64,000 nucleotides of DNA from Whitmania pigra. Taxonomy: Eukaryota; Annelida; Clitellata; Hirudinida; Haemopidae. The notes under the pieces were generated by a model that made no database searches, was not told the origin of the DNA, and was given only the letters and a program-made list of their open reading frames with translations. The DNA is taken from positions 305,001 to 369,000 of the forward strand of contig JAJTWR010000359.1 of assembly GCA_021613335.1 (NCBI GenBank). The letters run 5' to 3'. Numbering within the stretch: position 1 is the first letter of the stretch; the number at the start of each line of letters is the position of its first letter. This document shows positions 52,331 through 61,512 of the stretch, one piece after another. The translations under genes and the position numbers were made by a program.

Positions 52331-52654
52331 TTAGAACTAAAAAAAAAAAATTGCATGGCCCATGGGCACTTGTCCTTACCCCTTTCGGCAACCGCGATCC
52401 CGGATATTAATCTATCTTCATGAAAAGCAGATAGAAAAAGTCTCATCTTATGCTACTCATATGGTGCCACATCAATTTATTGCTAATATATAACTATTAC
52501 TATTCTTGATGTATTATGTTTAAAAAATTTTGAAATACGCAGAAAGATCTCAAACTCGAAACGCAAGTTATTGCAAAGGAACCATTTTTATTTTAAAATC
52601 AAGACTTAAAATAATAACATTAATCGATTGAAAATCATGCTTCATCATCTATGC

Positions 52655-53458
52655 CTAAGTGTCCTGATAGTTTATGAGGTACTCAGCGATGTGCGAGTTG
52701 TGCTTCAATTCCTTGTTCTTCTTGGAACCTCTCTTGGGTTTGTCAACTTTCAGAGGAACATTCGCTTGCTTGGATGAAGAGGCAAAGCAGTGAATTTTAT
52801 TCTGTCGTAAAACATCCTCTATCGTTCCTTCGACTGAGGTTGACCTCCAAAGGTGCAGAAAGTCATCTTTTATCGGGGTTGAAACACCGACGACTTTTTT
52901 GAAAACAAATCGTTTCTTGTCAGGTCTGCCGATAATCACTAACGAATCTTTAACTGATTCCAAAACCTTAGCACAATTCGGAATCGATTCTTCCAGCGCA
53001 TCCATGGAAATTGCTCCAACATCTTCCGAGAACTGTTGTTCGAGAAGAACCTTCAAACTCTTTGCATTAGTGACTTTTAAATCAGGTTTGAACAAGTAGT
53101 ACTTGCCCTGTGCATCTATTTTCACGTTGTTCTGAAGAGCCTCGTCATCGAGCCATTTCTTGGTGTCTGGAGATACCTCCATCTCCAATTCTTGGAGGAT
53201 CCCATCGAGATTCAAGCGATTAGTTTTACCAATTCGATAGCGATCCCTCATGTGATTCACTATCATATTTAGCACATATAAGGGATTTTTGGACTTCCCG
53301 TTCGAGATGGAAGTGTCCAATTTCATTCTTTTGGACTTCACATTTGCTGCTTGGTCGTCGCAAGCTCTTTTCCTCGGTGCCGATGTTTGACTAATCACCG
53401 ATGAGTTTGCAGCGAGCCTTTTCTTGAACTCATCGACTTTTTTATTGAGTGAAGACAT
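52655..53458 (-). CDS. GTF2E2: Transcription initiation factor IIE subunit beta
   Basis: Intronless 267-residue frame, ATG to stop; human TFIIE-beta is 291 residues. TFIIE-beta binds TFIIE-alpha, RNA polymerase II and TFIIH in the nuclear preinitiation complex and helps open the promoter. Visible: Ser/Lys-rich N-terminus, first winged helix (NPLYVLNMIVNHMRDRYRIG to about residue 125), second winged helix with DALEESIPNCAKVLESVKDS, the conserved VIIGRPDKKRFVFKK and FLHLWRSTSVEGTIEDVL, and a basic C-terminus KPKRGSKKNKELKHNSHIAE. A poly(A) signal AATAAA reads on the minus strand at 52587-52592, about 65 bases after the stop. Lack of introns may be ancestral or reflect retroposition. The frame is undamaged, so it looks functional. 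Confidence 0.92.
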   Translation of the reverse strand: MSSLNKKVDEFKKRLAANSSVISQTSAPRKRACDDQAANVKSKRMKLDTSISNGKSKNPLYVLNMIVNHMRDRYRIGKTNRLNLDGILQELEMEVSPDTKKWLDDEALQNNVKIDAQGKYYLFKPDLKVTNAKSLKVLLEQQFSEDVGAISMDALEESIPNCAKVLESVKDSLVIIGRPDKKRFVFKKVVGVSTPIKDDFLHLWRSTSVEGTIEDVLRQNKIHCFASSSKQANVPLKVDKPKRGSKKNKELKHNSHIAEYLINYQDT

Positions 53459-53900
53459 ATTTGGTTTTATGATATTTGTCGACCTTGCACTTCAGAACGA
53501 ATTTGTTTGAATTACGTACGAATTGCGTATGAATTACAGCGTGTCGTGCTGAAGTCGAGGTACGATTAAAAGATTCTGAATATTAATCGGAATTTAATTA
53601 ATTAAAAATTAATTTTTTTTTAACAAATTAAATTAATCTAATCTAATCTTAATCTATTTTATCATAATACATGTTTGTATACATGTTACATTAAATAAAA
53701 TTTAAATAAATTCTATTAAGTTTCTAACATTTATGAGCTCAGAAATCCTTAATTGAAATATTTTATTTTATTTGAACAAATGCTTAAAGTTGTATGTAAT
53801 TTTTTGTTTTGCGGTGAATAATAATAAGTAGTAATTGAGTCCTTTGGAAAATCCCAATTCATATGAGAATCCATGTGAAACTATGAAACACCTGTTACAT

Positions 53901-54416
53901 CAGAGGTTCTCAACCTGTGGGTCGCCTAAGACAGGCGGAACGGTGTTATGTAATGTTAGCAAGGAAATAACAATATTCGAGCATATCTCATATTTATTTG
54001 TACGATGGCAGATGACCCCCAAAAATTTTTTTAAAAGGAATTTCGGGTGATAAGGGTGTGTTCACATTTCCCGTTCTATGTTCATCTTTTGTTAAACTAG
54101 TGAGCACCCACGTTCGTTAGTTATTGCCATCTTAAACTTAGAAAGCACAATCGCCTCACTGGATATGTTGCAACGATTAGATACTCAAATAATGTTACAA
54201 AATAAATCATTTCAAAGCATGACAATATGTCTCATGTATTCTTATTTAAAAGTAAATAAATCTTGCAAGCTTCGGGAATTGCAGATAAAAGTTTTAAATA
54301 TAATTTGCTAATATTTAGAAATTAAAGGCATAACAGCAACAATGATCACTGAGTGGAAGGTAGCCCAATCATTTTTTTGTTGGGGGTCGCGGCGTCATAA
54401 AAGTTGAGAACCGCTG
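53901..54416. mobile_element. SPIN-like hAT MITE
   Basis: Left end CAGAGGTTCTCAACCTGTGG followed by GTCGCCTAAGAC; the right end read inverted starts CAGCGGTTCTCAACTTTTAT and contains GGGGGTCGCGGCG on plus. These match my memory of the SPIN (Space Invaders) hAT family termini and subterminal GTCGC phrases. 516 bp, no transposase. The 8-bp flanks TGTTACAT/GTCTAGGC do not match, so the duplication has decayed or the boundary is off. Confidence 0.75.
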
Positions 54417-54639
54417 GTCTAGGCGATCTTACTATTCTTAGTAAGCGTTGCAGGAGAGACATTTTAAAAAAGAGATTTTGAATATGTCATTGACCAGTTT
54501 GCGAAAAAAAATCAAGAAAATCAAATTTTTTGCAAATATTGTAAATCAGAATATTGTGGCGAATTAGTAAGTTACATTATGTAATTTCGATAAATTTGTT
54601 TCTTTAAATACAATGTTTCCTTAAAATTAATTTTTTTCC

Positions 54640-55100
54640 TTATTCAACGCAATAGAATAATGTGATTAAACGTAGCGCCAATTTTATAGTTCGTCCCCTG
54701 ACAAAAAATATCACATCTATGCTTCTGGGATCGTCAGAAAAAATGTTGGCCCCTATTCTGTTCCAGTTTGGTAATAGAAAAGCAAAATACGTTTTAAAAA
54801 CCCATGCGGGTCCCAAGAAATTGCATGGCTCCTGGGCACTTTTTCCCTTAGCCCATTTGGGCTCGTGGCCCTGAAGCATATATAGTTCTTACTACATCAG
54901 CAATAAACATCTTACAGACAGCCAGTACCATTTTTGATTTGCGTTTCCATTACCAGATTGACGTAACACACGTATAGGGATATATGCACTTATGCATAAA
55001 GCATAAAATATTGATAATCTTAACAACTTATGAAATACAGCCATGGCCACCGACAAAATAAATTTCGGGTTCCTAGGCACAGCGGCCACGAGCCCCTGTA
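54640..55100. mobile_element. Unclassified DNA-transposon fragments
   Basis: CAGGGCCACGAGCCCAAATG (inverted, 54872-54853) and CGGCCACGAGCCCCTG (55082-55097) form similar ends. The phrase AAATTGCATGGCTCCTGGGC at 54818 recurs at about 52350 as AAATTGCATGGCCCATGGGC, so this is a dispersed family. No coding region. Confidence 0.5.
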
Positions 55101-56520
55101 TGAATTATAACTTTACAATAATGAAAAATTCAAATTTTAAAATCTGGTGTACATTTAATGGAAACTCGTAATCAAATTTGGTCGTGCATTGCGATTTGTT
55201 TCGTAATTTGACAATGTAAATTACTCTTAACCCTTCAAGTCCTGAAGGGGATCATTTTGATTTTCTTGCGGCCTGCCATTTGAAGTTACGCCATTATGGT
55301 TGATAAAGTAACTACATAAGTACACTATTGTAAAATGGTCGTATTGAAAAGTTTTGTTCAGTAAACTGATAACTGGAACGTTAACTATAACTTTAACTGT
55401 AACTTTGTGGTTGTGTAATATATACAGTGATGGGCTTTAACTAATTAAAGCTCGTCCTAACTACTGTAACTACTGTAGTTAACCATTTTTAACTACTTTT
55501 TAAATAAGTAGTTAGTAACTACTCCTTAACTACTTTTTTAACTACTTTTCCGTTGACATTTGATAAAATTAATTTTCTGGACAATTGAACAAGACATAAT
55601 TATTAGCATATTTATTTACACTAGTGTAACATTTTCAACAAAATTTTATTGTCCAAATTAATCAAAAACAGAAGAAACTATGCTTATAAAGTGATGTACC
55701 AAATTGTGAAATTGGAAAAAAATTATTTTTCTTCATTTTATTTTAAAATTTTTTTAAGAGTAGTTATTAACTACTTTAAAATATATATAATTTTTTTATA
55801 TATAATATTTAATTATATTATATAGTTATAGTTTTATTAATCACGGGTTTAATTAGTTGTAAAATTGACTCTTTATGGATTTGTTATGAAATACCTTGTA
55901 TCGTAGTCACGAGTGGAATAACGAGAAAGTGAGTTAATCACTTGAATATATATACTATATCATTAATTATATTTTTCTAAACTCTTGATGGATCTGAAAT
56001 CTTCAGAGGATTGGCCAGTTCGATGAAAGGTTCGGCCCTGAAAACACAAGGGTTCAGGGCTGTGCCGCATTTTGTTGTACTATGGAATTTTTTTCAATCG
56101 ATACAAACTACTCCGACAAAATATATATATCAAATTGCCGCCGAGATAAACACTGAGCTATGCGCGAGTTCCTTGTGACCTTAATTGTACATTAATTATA
56201 CGATTATACATGTTATAAATATACATAATATAATTATATATTAACAAGCTTCTTTTCCTTAACGATCCCGTTTCTAACCTCACATTTTGCCGGTGGAACA
56301 AGATTTATAACTCATCACGTACTTCACTTGTTGAGTCATTCTACTCAAGGAATATTTTGTCGTAAAATGTTTTGCATATTTCATTAATTCTGGATCGTAC
56401 TTTTAAGTGCACTCTAAGATTTATATCCCATGAGTCTACAAGTTCAAGAATTTATAAATTATTTGAAAACATTTCCTGCCTTCAAATTGTAAACCATCTT
56501 TGTTCAATTCAAATTTAATT
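55101..56520. other. AT-rich spacer with a possible hAT end
   Basis: CAGTGATGGGCTTTAACTAA at about 55426 with several AACTACT repeats resembles a hAT terminus related in style to the 58.99-kb element. AT-rich at 55730-55830 and 56190-56240. No gene. Confidence 0.4.
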
Positions 56521-56720
56521 CATTAATTCTTTTAAAGTTTTTTCTGATGGCTTTGATTCAATATTTTTGACTTTTGACGAGCACCCGTCAATTCTTGTCA
56601 ACAAAACTTGAGAATATCAACAAAAAGCTTCACTTTCAAATTTGGCTCAAAATCTTGCACTGAGTTGAACTTTTCTTACATAAGTTCTCAACTCAAAAGT
56701 TGCCAAAAGAACACTGCACC

Positions 56721-58621
56721 ATGTTATATTTCAGAGTCTGTGTGTTTATCGTTGTCATCATTCGATATGATGAGGCAATATTTCTGAATATTGCTTTGAT
56801 CAAAACTGCTCTCAGTAGTCGTCCCTTGTATTCCAATCAATCTGTTCCACAATTAGCAGTTGATGGACTTCAGTACAACGTCCTCAAACCTGCTTTTAGC
56901 CAATGTTTCATGTCGTCGAACACAACAACCCACGGAGAACCATGCTGGTTTGCAATTGATTTCGGAACATCTTACTTCGTTCCAAGGATGGTTTTTAGAT
57001 TACCTTACGGGAGTTCACGTAACAATGAATTCTTCAATTTTCTTCAATATTTTGTTGTGTTTTTAAAGTCTTTATTTGTGTTTTAAGTCATAAAAGATCT
57101 GAAGGCCCACAACAGTTTATGCAACACAACTGTAGCAATGACAAACAACGACCCAAGAGTGAACATTCCGAGACCTGGAAGCAACTGTGGCAAAATTTCC
57201 ATAAATTCGAACGGAAATATCGAAAAATTCGATTTTCTTTGTATTAAAGGTAATCCGGTTGGTAGGTATTTGATTGTTCAACAATATCTCAACTCACCTG
57301 GTTTCCTCAACATATGTGAACTCGAGGTTCTTGGAATAGAATTGGAAGGTTTGCGAGTTGATTTGTTTAAATTAAATAATTTATTTGATGTTTTCATTAA
57401 ATAATTTATTTGATGTTTTCATTAAATAATTTATTTGATGTTTTCATTAAATAATTTATTTGATGTTTTCATTAAATAATTTATTTGATGTTTTCATTAA
57501 ATAATTTATTTGATGTTTACATTAAATAATTTATTTGATGTTTTCATTAAATAATTTATTTGATGTTTTCATTAAATAATTTATTTGATGTTTTCATTAA
57601 ATAATTTATTTGATGTTTTCATTAAATAATTTATTTGATGTTTTCATTAAATAATTTATTTGATGTTTTCATTAAATAATTTATTTGATGTTTTCATTAA
57701 ATATTTATTTGATGTTTTCATTAAATAATTTATTTGATGTTTTCATTAAATAATTTATTTGATGTTTTCATTAAATAATTTATTTGATGTTTTCATTAAA
57801 TAATTTATTTGATGTTTTCATTAAATAATTATTTGATGTTTTCATTAAATAATTTATTTGATGTTTTCATTAAATAATTTATTTGATGTTTTCATTAAAT
57901 AATTTATTTGATGTTTTCATTAAATAATTTATTTGATGTTTTCATTAAATAATTTATTTGATGTTTTCATTAAATAATTTATTTGATGTTTTCATTAAAT
58001 AATTTATTTGATGTTTTCATTAAATAATTTATTTGATGTTTTCATTAAATAATTTATTTGATGTTTTCATTAAATAATTTATTTGATGTTTTCATTAAAT
58101 AATTTATTTGATGTTTTCATTAAATAATTTATTTGATGTTTTCATTAAATAATTTATTTGATGTTTTCATTAAATAATTTATTTGATGTTTTCATTAAAT
58201 AATTTATTTGATGTTTTCATTAAATAATTTATTTGATGTTTTCATTAAATAATTTTGCAAAATGAGTAATATTATATAGTTTTGGAGTAACGTCTGTCAT
58301 AAAGCTGATCGCTGAAGTACATAATTTTCTATTTTCGCAGAGAATATACCAGTCAAGTTGTGGTCAGTTTTCAAAAACAGTCTCATCTCGAACGCTTACA
58401 TTGGTTGGGTGAATAGCATCATAAGTTTCGTCACGAGGAGCACTGCGGAATGTTTGATGAAATGCATTTCCGCCTACAGAGGCTCATGCACTGGCTTAAA
58501 CTTTCAAATCACAACTAAAATCTGTTACTTCGGCAAGTTTGCTGATCCCTTCTTTGACAAGAATAACGATTCGACGTGGGTTTGGATGGCACCTTACGGT
58601 GTGTCCTACAAGAAGACGTAG
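56721..58621 (+). CDS. Secreted lectin: fucolectin (FTP) domain plus PAN/apple domain
   Basis: Three exons: 56721-57018 (ATG, donor CAC|GTAACA), 57088-57348 (acceptor TGTTTTAAG, donor TGGAAG|GTTTGC), 58341-58621 (acceptor TTTTCGCAG, TAG stop), all junctions phase 1, about 279 residues. Signal peptide about 1-19 (LYFRVCVFIVVIIR). The FTP (eel-fucolectin/tachylectin-4) fold follows: NIALIKTALSSRPLY, QLAVDGL, HGEPCWFAIDFGTSYFV, SLCNTTVAM, FLCIKG, GRYLIVQQYL, LNICELEVLG. The C-terminal PAN-like domain has AECLMKCISAYRGSCTGLNF and ICYFGKF. The family binds fucose and acts in secreted recognition. The usual R-x-D-x4-R/K sugar-contact motif is not obvious (KDLKAHN in its place), so specificity is unsure. 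The first donor has an alternative 6 bases upstream in the same phase. Poly(A) signal AATAAA at 58680-58685. Confidence 0.87.
57370..58252. repeat. 25-bp minisatellite in lectin intron 2
   Basis: About 35 copies of a 25-base unit made of ATTAAATAATTTATTTGATG then TTTTC. Nearly identical throughout: one substitution near 57517 and single-base deletions near 57703 and 57828. It starts 20 bp after the exon-2 donor and ends 90 bp before the exon-3 acceptor. Confidence 0.98.
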
Positions 58622-58990
58622 AAGAACATCTTTTGAATGTCTATGATAATTATTTAAGTTTATTGACACTTGACGATTAAATAAAAGTACAACTTATAAA
58701 AAGTTGATGAATTGTCTTTGTGCCTCAAATTCTATCTCAAATGCTCTAAAATCTCAGTTCAAGTAACTTAAGGAAATGTAGGAATGTCATAAGATTCCTT
58801 GTTTTTTTGATGATCTCCTTGGAGCTCTGACAGGGATCTTCAGAGGAGTATCCCCAGGCTTTAAACGTTACGGCCTTTTGAATCTGCTAAGTTTTCGAGG
58901 TGGATCGCATCCGGTTACATATGCAACATACTGATGTCTCTGTCGGTTTTAGCGTTCGACTCAACGTTTGTCATCGGCTATGATAGGATC

Positions 58991-60543
58991 CAGTGTTGCC
59001 GTAAGTACTCCAAAAATGTACTTAAGTATAAGTACAAGTACTTGGGGCTGAATGTATTTATAGGTACAAGTACAAGTACGTTGTAGCCAATGTACTTAAG
59101 TATAAGTATAAGTACTTTTCCTTCATTGAACAGAAATAATATTCGTTATCTTCAATACAATGTTAACACAAGAGAACACAAATAACAGAATTTACATTTA
59201 TCACTAAAATCGTTTATTTTTCCTTAAAAGAAGCAATTTCTCAAAATATTGGTCACAGAGTCAAATTTAATGTGTGCGAGAAACATGGTAAATGAGAAGG
59301 CAGATAAATACATGATTCTGATTCCGTCTGCTCAAAAAACTGTGATATTTCTAAATGACCATTAGTCTCGTCATCAATGTTGCATCCATCAGATGGTTCC
59401 ACCTCCAATATGTTTTGCTCAGAAAATTGTTTGAAGGCTTTAACAAAATTACCTCCATTGTCAGTAACAACATGCACTATATTAGAGCTGTCGAGGTCAA
59501 ATTCTGTAAAGATGCTCATAAGAGTGGATGTAATTTTGTCAAATGAATGAGTACCTCGAAATCGTCTAAATGCAAGTGCTGCACTGTGACGACTGTAATC
59601 ATTTTGGCTCAGCCAATAGCATGTAACACCAATGTAACTTCGAGCATGGTGAGTCCAGATGTCAGCTGTGGTGCATACATGTTCAGTCATGTAATCTTTT
59701 TCAGATTGGCTACCATTGTATCAAACATAGAGATTTGTTTTGTTTTGTAGTGTTAATTTGCACATCACCTTGACTCTTGGATTGATCCCCTCGATCATAT
59801 TCCTGAACCCAGAACTTTCTACAATAAAGAGAGGCTGCATCTCACTGACTACAAAATCTACTATTAAAATTTCTGCTTTCTTTGGCGTTACTTGCCAGTA
59901 CATTTCTGACACTTTTTCCTTCAATTCTATTCGAGCTTTCTTGAATGATAAACCTGGACTTTCATGGATATCAGAACTCTTACGCTTGACTGCTTTCTTC
60001 TGTTCGTGCATCAAAGCGATATAACGTTCACCATGAATTCTCTGAAAGGAACATTTTAAATTTTTAGTACTCATTAAATTTAATTCAACTACTTATCCTG
60101 AAACCTACTTTAACATGCTTGAAGGCAGGCAAAGACTACATAAAGCTTCAACATTTTCTCCATCATCAAATACTATTTTATTGAAGTAAGTTTTAACAAC
60201 TAAAGGGTAAACTATGTCAACTTCTCTGCTTTCGGAACGCTCAAATAGTTCGGCCATCTTGCAACAAATGTAAACAAACGACAATACAAAGAGAACAAAG
60301 GAAACAAAGAGACAAGCATATAGTAAAGGAAACCAAAGATTAGAAATCAAAACATTTAGACTTTCATTTAAAAAAATTTTTTTTTTAAATTTAAAAGTAC
60401 TTAAAATGTACTTATTAATAATTATTAAAAATGTATTTAAATACTAAGTACTAAGTACACAATTTTGAAAGGACTTAAGTATAAATACTCAAGTACAACA
60501 AATGTACTTAAGTACTCATGTACTTAAGTACTCGGCATCACTG
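58991..60543 (-). mobile_element. hAT element with perfect target-site duplication
   Basis: Ends CAGTGTTGCCGTAAGTACTC and, inverted, CAGTGATGCCGAGTACTTAA, each followed by many AAGTACTTAAGTA repeats. Perfect 8-bp duplication ATAGGATC (58983-58990 and 60544-60551). 1,553 bp. The minus strand holds N-terminal and central transposase pieces but not the C-terminal dimerisation domain, so the copy is internally deleted or 3'-truncated and non-autonomous. A young insertion judging by the intact duplication. Confidence 0.93.
59253..60240 (-). pseudogene. hAT transposase, N-terminal and central part
   Basis: From 60240: BED-type zinc finger start (VEALCSLCLPSSMLK), then after a probable short intron (donor GTTAAA|GTAGGT, acceptor CTTTCAG at about 60043) RIHGERYIALMHEQKK. 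The next segment is VSEMYWQVTPKKAEILIVDF and GFRNMIEGINPR (59721-60040). Then 59253-59690 has TTADIWTHHARSYIGVTCYW, the RNase-H-like region HVVTDNGGNFVKAFKQF and HLPCFSHTLNLTL. The sequence ends there. The last catalytic residue and dimerisation region are missing. Confidence 0.85.
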
Positions 60544-60546
60544 ATA

Positions 60547-60990
60547 GGATCCCACTTCTGACGCCAAATGTAACGTGTATAAAGACAATTCAATTTCAAG
60601 CGAAATGGAAAACTTTATTAACAACGCAAAAAATTTCTCCTGATAAAGAATAACCAGTATTTTTGATGGATCATTTGAACCAGATCTCTTTTGTGGCGTC
60701 TGACCACTGGTTAACAATGGCTCCTCAGGCGCCAGATCTAGAATGATGCCGCTTCTACATCTTCCGACATCTTTGTCGTAGCCTTCGTCTTTTCTAGACA
60801 ATCCAATCTTAGATAGGAAAGCGTAAGTGAGTCCCCTTTGCCAACTTCGATGTGGGAGAAATTTGTAATTTCTTCTAGGTCTATCGACAGGTCTGCATAC
60901 TTGTCAGCTCTTTAAAGTGTCCTCTCACGACACCCTCTGCTCCACCAGAACGATGGCATCCGTCGCCGACTCAAAATAAGAGTTTGCAAC
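60547..60990 (-). mobile_element. Possible LTR and primer-binding site fragment
   Basis: On the minus strand TGGCGTCAGAAGTGGGATCC (60566-60547) has the TGG start and CC-rich look of a retrotransposon primer-binding site, just after ...CACGTTACA, a plausible LTR end. The plus-strand TGTAACGTGTATAAAG from 60569 would be the LTR boundary. No second LTR or gag/pol is visible; the extent to about 60990 is a guess. Confidence 0.35.
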
Positions 60991-61512
60991 AAATGCTTTT
61001 TTTTCTATATTTTTGAGATATTCTTATCACTAACAAAAAGTGCATGAAATTAACCGTTGATAAATTTTAATTAATTACTGAATTTTTGTTCAACTTTGTT
61101 TTCTATTAGAATTCAAATGAATTGCACTAAAAATCTTGAATTATTTGTGAAATGTACCTTATTCCTATGTTATTGTTGTGCTGTAAAACACAGGTTCTTA
61201 AATATTTTTTAGAAAATTATAAAAAGTTGAGTGACATTGAATGATTTGATGTCAACGACAGCGTTTCCAAATAATTCACCAGATTTCAACGAATTTTTTT
61301 CAAACAAACTTTTTCTTTACTCCAAAATGCGGCATTTCATTTTTTTAAATTTGACATTTCTTAATGTTAAACAAGTTTTATTGTGCTAAATGGAATCAAC
61401 GTTTAACGAAAAATCAAAGCCCATAAAAACATTAACAAACTGAAAATATTGAACGTTGAAACAAACAGTGGTCACCTTAAAATTATTCGACAAATGCATT
61501 CAGTTCTTCATT
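60991..61512. other. AT-rich spacer downstream of DRC10-like copy B
   Basis: A minus-strand AATAAA at about 61378-61383 may be the poly(A) signal of the copy-B gene. Nothing else seen. Confidence 0.4.

Noticed and set aside
53901..54416. Gene-flanking regulatory inverted repeat for GTF2E2
   Set aside because: The ends match hAT transposon termini, and position upstream of GTF2E2 alone is not evidence of regulation.
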